The notes: generated by a model from the sequence alone, not told the origin. Positions 1-7,094 are shown, counted from the stretch's first letter. The stretch: DNA of 11,749 nucleotides from Phycisphaerales bacterium (GCA_003171235.1 PMYM01000254.1:1-11749); one strand, 5' to 3'. Program-made: numbers and translations.

Positions 1-615
1 GGCGACGTGGCTGCCGAAGATGCCGCGGCAGGTGTGCAGCTCGTCCACGACGATGAAGCGGAGGTTCCGCAGGAACTCGTGCCAGCTCGCGTGGTAGGGC
101 AGCAAGCCCACGTGCAGCATGTCGGGGTTGGTCAGCACCACCGAGGCGGCTGAGCGGATGCGGGTGCGGTTGTGGCCGGGGGTGTCGCCGTCGTAAACGG
201 CCGGCAGGAGCACCTTGCCAATCTGCTCGTCAGCCGCTGCCCATCGCTGGAGCAATCCAAACTGGTCCTGGGCCAGGGCCTTGGTGGGGAAGACATACAG
301 GGCCCGCGCGCCCGGATCTTCCAGCAGCGACGAAACCACCGGCAGGTTGTAGCAGAGCGTCTTGCCGCTGGCGGTGGCGGTGACGATCACCACGTCCTTA
401 CCCTCGGCCAGGCGGTCCAGGGCCGATGCCTGGTGGCTGTAGAGGTGGTAGATGCCTTCCCTGCCCAAAAGCCGCTCCAGCGGCGCGGGCAGTTTTACTT
501 TCGGCGAAGCATGCCTGGCAGAACGAGGTGGTATTTCGCGCACCGACACCACCTGCCGGCGGTAATTCCGCCCGGCGGTCAGCTCCTGCAAAAAGCCGCG
601 CACGTCCATGGCCAT
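1..615 (-). CDS. DExH-box ATP-dependent helicase, YprA/MrfA-like, N-terminal part (runs off left edge)
   Basis: Minus-strand reading frame open from the ATG at 615 (a second in-frame ATG lies at 609) to the window edge, about 205 codons with no stop. The translation shows superfamily-2 helicase motifs in order: YSHQASALDRL (Q-motif-like, about residues 59-69), Walker A TATASGKT (79-86), motif Ia YVFPTKALAQDQ, YDGDTPGHNR, LTNPDMLH, and a motif II of the form VVDELHTCRGIFGSHVA at the truncated end. The DELH box followed by RG-FGSHVA is characteristic of the YprA/MrfA group, ATP-dependent 3'-5' DNA helicases; Bacillus MrfA acts in mitomycin repair together with an exonuclease. The second RecA domain and the usual C-terminal zinc-binding region lie outside the window. 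No strong Shine-Dalgarno precedes either ATG. Cytoplasmic. Family call is strong; the exact start and cellular role are less certain. Confidence 0.88.
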   Translation of the reverse strand, partial: MAMDVRGFLQELTAGRNYRRQVVSVREIPPRSARHASPKVKLPAPLERLLGREGIYHLYSHQASALDRLAEGKDVVIVTATASGKTLCYNLPVVSSLLEDPGARALYVFPTKALAQDQFGLLQRWAAADEQIGKVLLPAVYDGDTPGHNRTRIRSAASVVLTNPDMLHVGLLPYHASWHEFLRNLRFIVVDELHTCRGIFGSHVA

Positions 616-712
616 ACTATGCCCGCTTGCCCGCTCGCCACGCAAGCGGAAATTAGGGGGATGTTAGGGGATGCGCCGCAGTGTGCGCTGTCTTGCCTGG
701 TAAGGGAGGATC

Positions 713-753
713 GGCACGCAGATTCCTCGCCTTCGGCGAGCAATCAGCGTGCC
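713..753. repeat. 41-nt near-perfect palindrome, REP-like, copy 1
   Basis: GGCACGC (713-719) pairs with GCGTGCC (747-753), GATT (721-724) with AATC (742-745), and CTCGCC (726-731) with GGCGAG (735-740) around a TTC loop. The only unpaired positions are two symmetric mismatches, 720/746 and 725/741. A second copy in the opposite orientation is at 4730-4770, and identity continues a few bases beyond the palindrome on both sides. This suggests a dispersed intergenic repeat rather than a dedicated terminator; there is no T-run. Confidence 0.75.
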
Positions 754-762
754 CTACGCGGC

Positions 763-796
763 AGAACCGCCGCTGCCATGGAACCGCGGCGGTTCT
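763..796. repeat. 11-bp inverted repeat in the leader of the DUF4139 gene
   Basis: AGAACCGCCGC (763-773) and GCGGCGGTTCT (786-796) are perfect inverted arms around a 12-nt loop. The hairpin lies only 9 bp beyond the 713-753 palindrome and 55 bp upstream of the DUF4139 start. It may be the outer part of the same repeat element, or a terminator/attenuator-like hairpin without a T-run. Structure is seen directly; function is unknown. Confidence 0.5.
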
Positions 797-850
797 TGCG
801 CGTCTAACGGATCGGGACAGAAGAACTCAGGATCCCTTAAGGAGACGACC

Positions 851-2650
851 ATGAACGTGCGTGCGATGTCACTGACCGTTGCCGTGTTGCTGTCCGCCCT
901 GACCCTCGCCCAGGCCGAACCGGCCGTGCCGCTGGAAGCGCTGGACCGAATGCCGGTCAAGGAAGTGACCGTCTTCAAGGACGGCCACGCCTTCGTCCTG
1001 CACGAAGGCAAGATGAACACCGACGGGGCCGGTGAGGTGGTGCTGGACTACCTGCCCGCCCCGGTGATGGGCACGTTCTGGCCCTACTCGGCCGACAAGA
1101 ACATAGAGCTCGCCTCCGTGACGGCCAGCCAGCGCAAGGTGCTGATGGAGCGGACGGCCATGTCGCTGCGGGAACTGATCGAGGCCAACATCGGCGCCAG
1201 CGTGCAGGTGACCGAACTGCCCGCGACCGCCGGCCAGCCGCCGGCCCTCTACAGCGCCGTCATCGCTTCGCTGCCGCGCCAGAGCGGCGAGGAAATCGAA
1301 GCCACCAGCCCGCCCGGTTCCGGCGAAAAACTGCCGGTCAAGAGCGACCTGGTGCTGCTCAAGACCAACGAAGGCGAGAAGGTGCTGCCCATCAGCCGCA
1401 TCGCCGACATCACCTTCAAGGGCGAGCACAAGACCAAGGTCTCAAACGAGGAGATGCGCAACCTGCTCAAGCTTCACTTCAACTGGGCGGGCAAGGAGCC
1501 CGCCAAGGCCGTCGATGTGGGCATGGTCTACCTGCAGAAGGGCATCCGCTGGATCCCCAGCTACCGCGTCAGCCTGGACGGCAAGGGAACGGCCACGGTG
1601 AAACTGGAGGCGACGCTGATTAACGAGATGGTCGACCTCCAGGACGCCACCTGCAACCTGGTGGTGGGCGTGCCGACGTTCGACTTCAAGGACACGGCCG
1701 ATCCCATCGGCCTGCAGCAGGCGGTGGCCCAGCTTTCACAGTACTTCCGGGCGGATGCCGCCACCGCGGGGGCGTTTTCCAACGCCATCATGACGCAGAC
1801 AGGGGCTCGCATGAGCGAGCGAATGGCTGACGCCCCGGCGGCCCAGCCCGCCCCCCGGCCCATGGACCTGGGCCCGGAGATGGCCGGCACGGAACAGGCC
1901 GAGGACCTCTTCATCTACACTGTCAAGCACGTCACCCTCCGCAAGGGCCAGCGGATGGTGCTGCCGGTGGTGGAATTCCCGCTGCCGTACAAGGACGTGT
2001 ACGTCCTGGACATACCCATCACGCCGCCGGCCGAGGTGTACAAGAGCTTCGACAATAGCCGCCAGGGCGAGATCGCCCGGCTGCTGGCCGCGCCCAAGGT
2101 GATGCACAAGATTCGCCTGACCAACAAGAGCGAATACCCGCTGACCACCGCCCCAGTCATCATCCTTAGCAACCAGCGCATCCTGTCCCAGGGCATGATG
2201 ACCTATACCTCCATCGCAGCGCAGGTGGACTTGGGCGTCACCACGGCCATCGATGTCAACGTCACCAAGCTCGACAAGGAGACCAAGCGCACGCCCAAGG
2301 CCGAGTATTGGAACGGGATCTATTTCGTCCACGTCGACCTGGAAGGCAAGATCACCCTGACCAATTACCGCAAGGAGGGCGTCGAGGTCGAGGTGGTGCG
2401 GCACGTGCTTGGCAACATCACCGAGGCTGACCACGAGGGCAAACCCGAGATGGCCAACGTGCTGGAAGACGCCACCTTCGGCGGCGCTGGTTATCCTTAT
2501 GGTTACAGCTACCCGTATTGGTGGCACTGGTACGGCTGGCCGTACTGGTGGTCGCACTTCAACGGCATCGGGCAGGTCACCTGGAAGGTCAACCTGGAGG
2601 CCGGCAAGACGGTGGACCTGGGATACAAGTGGAACTACTACTGGCAATAA
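851..2650 (+). CDS. Exported DUF4139 domain-containing protein
   Basis: Encodes 599 aa from the ATG at 851, chosen because AAGGAGACGACC precedes it and because it gives a clean signal peptide (residues 1 to about 22, hydrophobic stretch LTVAVLLSALTLAQA). The frame stays open upstream to 749, but that extension looks non-coding. The central part, with GIRWIPSYRVSL, KLEATLINEMVDLQDATCNLVVG and later VKHVTLRKGQRMVLPV, matches the DUF4139 beta-rich domain, found in secreted proteins of unknown function and in MuiA-like mucoidy-related proteins. A Pro/Ala/Met-rich linker sits around residues 315-345. Near the C-terminus (about 544-570) lies an unusual Tyr/Trp/Gly-rich segment containing PYWWHWYGWPYWW. 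Probably periplasmic or surface-located; no enzymatic motif was recognised. It appears monocistronic, followed by a hairpin at 2663-2690. Confidence 0.85.
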   Translation: MNVRAMSLTVAVLLSALTLAQAEPAVPLEALDRMPVKEVTVFKDGHAFVLHEGKMNTDGAGEVVLDYLPAPVMGTFWPYSADKNIELASVTASQRKVLMERTAMSLRELIEANIGASVQVTELPATAGQPPALYSAVIASLPRQSGEEIEATSPPGSGEKLPVKSDLVLLKTNEGEKVLPISRIADITFKGEHKTKVSNEEMRNLLKLHFNWAGKEPAKAVDVGMVYLQKGIRWIPSYRVSLDGKGTATVKLEATLINEMVDLQDATCNLVVGVPTFDFKDTADPIGLQQAVAQLSQYFRADAATAGAFSNAIMTQTGARMSERMADAPAAQPAPRPMDLGPEMAGTEQAEDLFIYTVKHVTLRKGQRMVLPVVEFPLPYKDVYVLDIPITPPAEVYKSFDNSRQGEIARLLAAPKVMHKIRLTNKSEYPLTTAPVIILSNQRILSQGMMTYTSIAAQVDLGVTTAIDVNVTKLDKETKRTPKAEYWNGIYFVHVDLEGKITLTNYRKEGVEVEVVRHVLGNITEADHEGKPEMANVLEDATFGGAGYPYGYSYPYWWHWYGWPYWWSHFNGIGQVTWKVNLEAGKTVDLGYKWNYYWQ

Positions 2651-2662
2651 CAAGTTGAGCCG

Positions 2663-2690
2663 GGGCGAGCGATCGCAAGGTCGCTCGCCC
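2663..2690 (+). terminator. Strong hairpin just after the DUF4139 gene
   Basis: GGGCGAGCGA (2663-2672) and TCGCTCGCCC (2681-2690) form a perfect 10-bp GC-rich stem with an 8-nt loop, 12 bp after the stop codon. There is no T-run, so it may be a weak terminator, an mRNA 3'-end stabiliser or a repeat. Confidence 0.5.
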
Positions 2691-2693
2691 TGC

Positions 2694-2800
2694 TGGCCCT
2701 ATTGGGCATGTAGTCCGCAGGTCGGGCATACTTGCGTGACGCTTTGGCTTGTCCAGTGCGGGATGTCGGGCAAGTATGCCCGCCTACGGACTGAGGGCCA
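2694..2800. repeat. 107-bp intergenic element with long imperfect inverted ends
   Basis: Outer arms TGGCCCT (2694-2700) and AGGGCCA (2794-2800) are perfect. Inside them the arm 2712-2735 (starting AGTCCGCAGG) is an inverted copy of 2770-2792 (ending CCTACGGACT), differing by one substitution and a small indel. Both arms contain the core GGGCATACTTGC or its complement. About 34 bp separate the inner arms. No coding capacity was recognised. It resembles a small non-autonomous palindromic repeat; no target-site duplication was identified. Confidence 0.6.
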
Positions 2801-2828
2801 GATGGCTGTTCTTGGCCCGGGAATGATA

Positions 2829-2856
2829 TTGTTGACGCCCGGAACGAAGGTACAAT
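2829..2856 (+). promoter_or_regulatory. Candidate sigma70-like promoter of the FGE-like gene
   Basis: TTGTTG (2829-2834) and TACAAT (2851-2856) are separated by 16 bp. They lie about 115 bp upstream of the start codon at 2973 and just beyond the inverted-end element. Only motif similarity supports it. Confidence 0.35.
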
Positions 2857-2972
2857 CATGGCCAAAGGTCCGCGGCGGTCGCGGACGAAGGCTCATCTGG
2901 GAAATGTCGGATTGAGTAGCTATCTGTGAAGTAAAACTCGCCGGGGGATTATGGAAGAAAGGACGGTGTTGC

Positions 2973-4577
2973 ATGAACAAAAAACAAGGAAGTGAAAGTT
3001 CTCTGAAAACAACCATTCGCCGTATAACGGTTCTCTCGCTTGTTCCGCTCTTTTTGGCGGTAACCTTCATTCTGACGCCGGCGTATGGCGCCAGTATTTC
3101 CATTTCCGGCACGGTAAAAGACTCCGACGGGAAAGCGGTCGGCGGGGCAGAGGTGTATTCGGTGGCGGACCCCAAGGTCAAGGCCGTGTCCGCCGGCGAC
3201 GGGTCCTTTACCCTTACCGGGACCATCCCCGACACGACGACCCAGCCCGCGCCGGTGCCCCAGCCTGCGCCCACGGAAAAGCCAAAGCCCGTCACGCGCG
3301 CCCCTATAGCCGCGGCCAAGGCAGGGTATATGACCGCCCAGGTGCTCTCCCCGGCCCTGACCGCCAAGGACATGCAGTTTAAGCTTTATCCCGCCATCGT
3401 CGGCTCGACGGCAACCCTTATGGGCAACCGGATGAGCACCTCGCACATGCGGGAGGAGGCCAAGTGGGACAATAAGACCCAGAAGCCGGGCGTGACCTTC
3501 ATGTTCATGATGGCCTTTGACGGCCCGCCGGGCATCAAGGCGGAGTTCGACCAGATCATGGCCGACTACTACCCCGGGGCCAACCTGGACGCCGACGCGG
3601 CATTGGAGCTCGAGGGCCAGTTCAAGAATCGCCTGCTGTTCTACATCGACGGCCCGCTGGTGGATGACAAGTCGCTCAAGGAAGACAATTACGGCCCGGG
3701 GCATCCGATGGCCGTAACGGGAACGATCCAGGAGAAGGACGGCAAGAAGTACATCACCGCCACCGAGTGGGGCAAGTACAACGGCCCGAAATACCCCGAC
3801 CGCATCCTGGGCCCGACCAAGCCCCTGGTCCCACTGCCGGCAAAGCCCGCTCTGACCATTAAGCTGACGGACAAACTCTCGGACACGCTCATCTACGTTC
3901 CGTCGGGCAAGTTCTACATGGGCTGTGCGCTCGAGCAGGCTACGCACTGGCAGGAGGCGCCGCAGCACATGGTGACGCTCACCAAGGGCTTTTACCTGGC
4001 CGACCACCCCATACTCAACTCGGAATACGCCGCCGTCACCGGCGACGCCACGCGTAATCCGAAGAATTACCCCGACGGCGCGGCCGCCAACATGTCCTGC
4101 GAGATGTTCGACACGTACCTCAAGGCGTTGGAGAAGCTAAACCCCGGCAAGGTCATCCGCTGCCCCTCCAAGGCCGAGTGGGAGTACGTCGCCCGCAGCG
4201 GCACCTCCAACATCAGCGTGCGCAACAACCCCGGCAGCATGTACGGCCAGACCTGCGACCGCACCGTGGACGTCAAGTCCACCAAGCCCAACAGTTGGGG
4301 CTTCTACGGGATAATGTTCTCCGACGGCAGCGAACGGTCGTGCGACGCGGGCTTCTTCAGCGACCACGTCTTCATTCCGTCGGTGGTGGACCCGCACTAC
4401 CCGGTGGCCAAGTGCAAGGCCAACCCCGCCTCGGCTCACATCCACGCCAACGGCGGCAAGGATGACCATCCCATACAGGAACTCCTGAACGACAACAACA
4501 ATGTGGGGAAGGACCTGGGGGGCGAACAGCGGAATGGCTATCTACTGATCCGGCAACGCATACTGGTGGAGGAGTGA
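2973..4577 (+). CDS. Exported FGE-sulfatase (SUMF1)-like protein with N-terminal carboxypeptidase-regulatory-like domain
   Basis: Encodes 534 aa. The start is supported by GAAAGGA about 9 bp upstream and by a signal peptide (basic residues 4-17, then the hydrophobic stretch VLSLVPLFLAVTFILTPAYG ending near residue 39). Residues about 42-125 (ISGTVKDSDGKAVGGAEVYSV, DGSFTLTG, AAKAGYMT) look like a carboxypeptidase-regulatory-like beta-sandwich with a Pro-rich loop. Residues about 300-445 look like the start of an FGE-sulfatase domain: LIYVPSGKFYMG, then HMVTLTKGFYLADHPILNSEYAAVTG, IRCPSKAEWEYVARSG and PNSWGFYG. The usual GN-WEW segment and the C-terminal RGGSW..CR block with the catalytic cysteine pair are not recognisable; the tail is instead GYLLIRQRILVEE. 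A structural or binding role outside the cytoplasm is therefore more likely than formylglycine formation. Domain calls are good; function is unknown. Confidence 0.8.
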   Translation: MNKKQGSESSLKTTIRRITVLSLVPLFLAVTFILTPAYGASISISGTVKDSDGKAVGGAEVYSVADPKVKAVSAGDGSFTLTGTIPDTTTQPAPVPQPAPTEKPKPVTRAPIAAAKAGYMTAQVLSPALTAKDMQFKLYPAIVGSTATLMGNRMSTSHMREEAKWDNKTQKPGVTFMFMMAFDGPPGIKAEFDQIMADYYPGANLDADAALELEGQFKNRLLFYIDGPLVDDKSLKEDNYGPGHPMAVTGTIQEKDGKKYITATEWGKYNGPKYPDRILGPTKPLVPLPAKPALTIKLTDKLSDTLIYVPSGKFYMGCALEQATHWQEAPQHMVTLTKGFYLADHPILNSEYAAVTGDATRNPKNYPDGAAANMSCEMFDTYLKALEKLNPGKVIRCPSKAEWEYVARSGTSNISVRNNPGSMYGQTCDRTVDVKSTKPNSWGFYGIMFSDGSERSCDAGFFSDHVFIPSVVDPHYPVAKCKANPASAHIHANGGKDDHPIQELLNDNNNVGKDLGGEQRNGYLLIRQRILVEE

Positions 4578-4729
4578 GAACCCCTGACAGAACGGGAAGA
4601 AGACCTATAGATCAGGTTTGTTGGCTTTGGTTGTTTCGTTGTTTATGACACCGTCCACAGGGCCTGCGGCGGCCGGCCGGAGACAAAGGGAAAACTCCAA
4701 GGGCCGCGGCCGTGCCACAAGCCACGTAG

Positions 4730-4770
4730 GGCACGCCGATTGCTCGCCGAAGGCGGGGAATTTGCGTGCC
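4730..4770. repeat. 41-nt palindrome, REP-like, copy 2 (inverted relative to copy 1)
   Basis: GGCACGC (4730-4736) pairs with GCGTGCC (4764-4770), GATT (4738-4741) with AATT (4759-4762), and CTCGCC (4743-4748) with GGCGGG (4752-4757). Compared with the reverse complement of 713-753, the substitutions fall at an already unpaired position or turn Watson-Crick pairs into G-T wobbles, so the hairpin is kept. Matching flanks run from about 4726 to about 4776. Confidence 0.75.
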
Positions 4771-4791
4771 GATCCTTGCTGCAAACCCGGC

Positions 4792-4808
4792 GGCGGGCAG
4801 AGCCCGCC
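4792..4808 (-). terminator. Hairpin directly after the aldo/keto reductase stop codon
   Basis: GGCGGGC (4792-4798) and GCCCGCC (4802-4808) form a perfect 7-bp stem with a 3-nt loop, abutting the minus-strand TAA at 4809-4811. No convincing T-run follows on the minus strand, so termination is plausible but unproven; the sequence could also be part of a GC-rich repeat. Confidence 0.45.
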
Positions 4809-5729
4809 TTATTGCGGGTTCCACCAGCAGGGGCCCTTGTCGGCGATTGCCTCGGCGGCCTGGCGGCGGATGTCCTGCATCTCCCGCGGCGAGAGCGGTG
4901 AAAAATCACGGGCGGCGGCGTAGGCCTCATCCTGCTCGTTGGCAAAGGACAGACCAAGCAACGCCACGTCGGGGTCGAGGCTCAGCGTGTAGTGCAGGCA
5001 CTGGCGGACGGACAGGTGCGGCAGCGTCGGCGCGGCGCCAGCCTGGCCGCCGGAGGAGAACTTTCCCCGCGGCCGCGCCTGAAGCGGCTTGCCGTAACCG
5101 GCCGTGTCGCCCAGCAGCTTGCCCGCCCCGAAACACTTGAAGCACACCGTGGCCACGCCCCGCTTGCGCGCCAACTGCAGCGCCTCCAGGAATCGCTCGT
5201 CGCACCAGGGCCCGGCGGCGAACATTACCAGGTCGCACCGGCCGGATTCCACCGCCGCCCTCACCACCTCGGGATGGTGGCCCGACAGGCCGGCGAAGCG
5301 CGCCCGCCCGGCCCCCAGTTCCGGCTGCAACTGGTCGAACCCGCCGCCGCGGGCGGCGAGCTTCTCCCAGGCCGCCATGGTCGAGACGCCGTGGAAGACA
5401 AAGCAGTCCACGCTCTTTAGCCCCAGGCGCACCAGGCTGGCCTGCACCTGCGGCCCGACCGGCTTATCGTGCTCGTCAATCTTGTCGATGACGAACATCC
5501 CCTCCCGCCGCGACAGGACCGCCTGGCCCACGATCTGCTCGCTGTAGCCGGTCTCGTATGAGGGGGCGGTGTCGATGACGTTCAGACCGGCCTCCATCGC
5601 CCGCCGGACGGTCGCGACGCACTGCTCCAGGGGGACCGAGCGGTCGGCCAGGTCGCCTATGCCCAACCGGCTGGCCAGAAAACCCGTCTTGCCCAGCGGC
5701 CGCCGGGCCGATACCGCCATCAAGTCCAT
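4809..5729 (-). CDS. Aldo/keto reductase family oxidoreductase
   Basis: Encodes 306 aa. The start at 5729 is supported by AAAGGAG six bases upstream on the minus strand. The sequence fits an aldo/keto reductase TIM barrel: PLGKTGFLASRLGIG near the N-terminus, then the D-x-A-x-x-Y block VIDTAPSYETGYSE with Asp53 and Tyr58, Lys83 in VIDKID and His113 in CFVFHG, which together supply the D-Y-K-H catalytic tetrad of NAD(P)H-dependent carbonyl reductases. SVRQCLHYTLSLDPDVALLGLS near residue 235 corresponds to the usual C-terminal barrel region. Length is typical for the family. It is cytoplasmic with no signal peptide, is transcribed divergently from the Spy-like gene, and stands alone. The substrate cannot be deduced. 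Confidence 0.88.
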   Translation of the reverse strand: MDLMAVSARRPLGKTGFLASRLGIGDLADRSVPLEQCVATVRRAMEAGLNVIDTAPSYETGYSEQIVGQAVLSRREGMFVIDKIDEHDKPVGPQVQASLVRLGLKSVDCFVFHGVSTMAAWEKLAARGGGFDQLQPELGAGRARFAGLSGHHPEVVRAAVESGRCDLVMFAAGPWCDERFLEALQLARKRGVATVCFKCFGAGKLLGDTAGYGKPLQARPRGKFSSGGQAGAAPTLPHLSVRQCLHYTLSLDPDVALLGLSFANEQDEAYAAARDFSPLSPREMQDIRRQAAEAIADKGPCWWNPQ

Positions 5730-5873
5730 GCTCCGCTCCTTTGTGGGCCCGCAATCGCCCCCGATGCAATAAACACCGGGCGGAATGCGTTTTCCCTGTT
5801 AGAGCCATTGTAAGGTCGACCGGCTCCAGTGGACAGTTTCTCAGGCGCTCTAAATAGAGAGGGTTCTACAGTC

Positions 5874-6419
5874 ATGAAAAAGACAATGTTAGTGGTACTG
5901 GTCACGGTCGTCGTGGCCGTTTCGGGCGGCATCCTGCTGGCCCAGGCCGCCAGCAAGCCCGCCCGGGGCCAACGCCTGGCGATGGCGGCCAAGCTGCTGG
6001 GCCTGACCGACCAGCAGAAGGCCCAGGCCAAGGACATCCTCCAGCAGGCCAAGGCCGATGCCGCCAAGGCCGCCACGCCCCAGGACAAGCGGCAAATCTG
6101 GCAGGCTGCCCGGGACAAGATCAAGGCCCTGCTCACCCCCGAGCAACTGGCCAAGGGCAAGGCCCTCCGCCGCCACATGATGTTGCGGAGGATATCCGCT
6201 CACCTCAACTTGACCGCCGACCAGAAGGCGCAGGCGCGGGACATTTTCAAGCAGGCCCGGCTGGACGCCCAGCAGGCCCCCGACAAGGCCGCCAAGCAGC
6301 AGATCTGGAAAGCGGCATTCGAGAAGGTAAAGACCCAGGTGCTCACCGACCAGCAGCGAAAGCAATTGGAAGAGATGAAGGCCCGGCGTCAGGCCAAAAC
6401 GCCGGCCACGGTAAACTAA
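5874..6419 (+). CDS. Spy/CpxP-like periplasmic helical protein with LTxxQ repeats
   Basis: Encodes 181 aa from the ATG at 5874, preceded by GAGAGGG at about 10 bp; the frame is open upstream to 5829, but the later ATG gives a proper signal peptide (KKTMLVVLVTVVVAVSGGILLAQA, residues 2 to about 25). The mature part is Ala/Lys/Gln-rich and predicted all-helical. It has two related halves, each opening with an LTxxQ motif (LLGLTDQQKAQAKDIL and HLNLTADQKAQARDIF) and each carrying an IWxAAxxK segment followed by a second LTxxQ (LLTPEQLAKGK and VLTDQQRKQLEEM). LTxxQ is the hallmark of Spy/CpxP proteins, periplasmic ATP-independent chaperones or stress sensors in enterobacteria. No envelope-stress regulator gene is nearby. 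A chaperone role is inferred. Confidence 0.75.
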   Translation: MKKTMLVVLVTVVVAVSGGILLAQAASKPARGQRLAMAAKLLGLTDQQKAQAKDILQQAKADAAKAATPQDKRQIWQAARDKIKALLTPEQLAKGKALRRHMMLRRISAHLNLTADQKAQARDIFKQARLDAQQAPDKAAKQQIWKAAFEKVKTQVLTDQQRKQLEEMKARRQAKTPATVN

Positions 6420-6451
6420 CGTCGCCTCGAAAAAGGGTACCTTCCTGGTGC

Positions 6452-6521
6452 ACCCCCGGCCTGGCCGGGGCTTCTAACGGCCAACAAGGCGTTAGCGGCC
6501 CTGGCCGGTCGGGGTCTTTTT
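6452..6521 (+). terminator. Large rho-independent-type terminator after the Spy-like gene
   Basis: CCCCGGCCTGGCCGGGG (6454-6470) can fold alone. CTAACG (6474-6479) also pairs with CGTTAG (6490-6495), and the GC-rich outer arms can pair with GGCCCTGGCCGGTCGGGG just before TCTTTTT (6515-6521). An AAAAAG tract near 6430 could pair with the T-run, which would make it work in both directions. It separates the ordinary chromosomal genes from the arsenic-type island. Confidence 0.6.
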
Positions 6522-6650
6522 GTTAATCCGGGGTCGCCAACGTCTTTCATGGCCGCCGCAAACGGCACGGACGGCCATGCCACTTGAACAAGACACATGA
6601 CGGCAGACAGCGCCCGCCATGCCATCCCGAGAATTCTTGCATTTCGACTG

Positions 6651-6678
6651 TTGACTTCGTTATATGGCGAAGTATAGT
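6651..6678 (+). promoter_or_regulatory. Candidate sigma70-like promoter of unit 1
   Basis: TTGACT (6651-6656) and TATAGT (6673-6678) with a 16-bp spacer, 30 bp upstream of the start at 6708. The operator lies almost exactly between and over the two boxes, which fits repression by occlusion. Confidence 0.6.
6654..6673. promoter_or_regulatory. ArsR-type operator, copy 1
   Basis: ACTTCG (6654-6659), 8-bp spacer TTATATGG, CGAAGT (6668-6673) form a perfect 6-bp inverted repeat. The same arms at the same spacing recur at 7917-7940 and 10929-10952, each time at a promoter. The outer two bases of the left arm differ here (TG instead of AT), so this is the least perfect copy and may bind more weakly. 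Confidence 0.7.
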
Positions 6679-6707
6679 ATTGCCTTTAACGAGCGGGAGA
6701 ACACATT

Positions 6708-7094
6708 ATGGCCGAATGCTCATGTAACGGCGGGCGTGCCAAGTCAGTCCTGATTTACGCCTGTTCCGGGGGCGCCAACGTCGCCGAGGCGGCCGACCTG
6801 GCGGCGCGGCGGCTCATGTTCGAGGGGGCGGGCACGATGTTCTGCCTGGCCGGGCTGGGTGCAGGTATCCAGGGCATGATCCAGACGGCCAAGGATGCGG
6901 ACGTGAACCTGGTGATCGACGGCTGCCCGATGGACTGCGCCAAGAAGGTATTCGAGAAAGCCGGCGTCGCCAACTACGCCTACGTCAAGGTGACGGAACT
7001 GGGCATCGAGAAGGTCAAGGGCGTCCGCTGCACGGATGAGCTGGTGGCCAAGGTGGTCGCCAAGGCCAAGGAATTGCTGGCGACCCTGAAGTAG
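6708..7094 (+). CDS. DGC-domain putative zinc-binding protein
   Basis: Encodes 128 aa, first gene of unit 1, with GGGAG about 8 bp before the ATG. It has the hallmarks of the DGC domain family (putative metal-binding proteins): CSGGANVAEAADLAARRL near the N-terminus (Cys19), MFCLAGLGAG (Cys46) and the name-giving VIDGCPMDCAKK (Asp71-Gly72-Cys73, Cys77). Additional cysteines are at 4, 6 and 108, seven in total. No signal peptide, so cytoplasmic. Zinc binding is a family annotation, not demonstrated here; similar proteins are often seen in arsenic or thiol-redox gene clusters. It is followed 13 bp later by a small CxxC thioredoxin and is preceded by the shared ArsR-type operator, which makes As(III) or another thiophilic metal a plausible ligand or inducer (inference). 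Confidence 0.85.
   Translation: MAECSCNGGRAKSVLIYACSGGANVAEAADLAARRLMFEGAGTMFCLAGLGAGIQGMIQTAKDADVNLVIDGCPMDCAKKVFEKAGVANYAYVKVTELGIEKVKGVRCTDELVAKVVAKAKELLATLK

Larger units (their letters stand above)
2651..2972. other. 322-bp gene-free gap between the DUF4139 and FGE-like genes
   Basis: The gap holds the hairpin at 2663-2690, the inverted-end element at 2694-2800 and a candidate promoter at 2829-2856. Reading frames crossing it have no recognisable protein and are broken by the repeat arms. The remaining part, about 2857-2955, shows only the leader and the ribosome binding site of the next gene. Confidence 0.6.

Noticed and set aside
700..800. CRISPR array suspected from closely spaced palindromes
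   Set aside because: The two hairpins differ from each other, there are no regularly spaced direct repeats, and no cas gene is present.
172..807. Plus-strand ORF of 211 codons at the left end
   Set aside because: It lies over the minus-strand helicase, whose translation shows a full ordered set of helicase motifs; the plus-strand product has no recognisable domain and ends in the palindromic repeats.
1736..2653. Long minus-strand ORF of 305 codons
   Set aside because: A shadow of the DUF4139 gene produced by GC-rich codons; His/Val/Gly-rich composition, no domain, no ribosome binding site.
2949..4007. Minus-strand ORF of 352 codons
   Set aside because: Antisense shadow of the FGE-like gene, whose signal peptide, ribosome binding site and domains fix the plus strand as coding.
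5836..5873. Possible promoter TGGACA / TAAATA before the Spy-like gene
   Set aside because: The spacer is only 15 bp and both boxes are weak, so it is not supported strongly enough to list.
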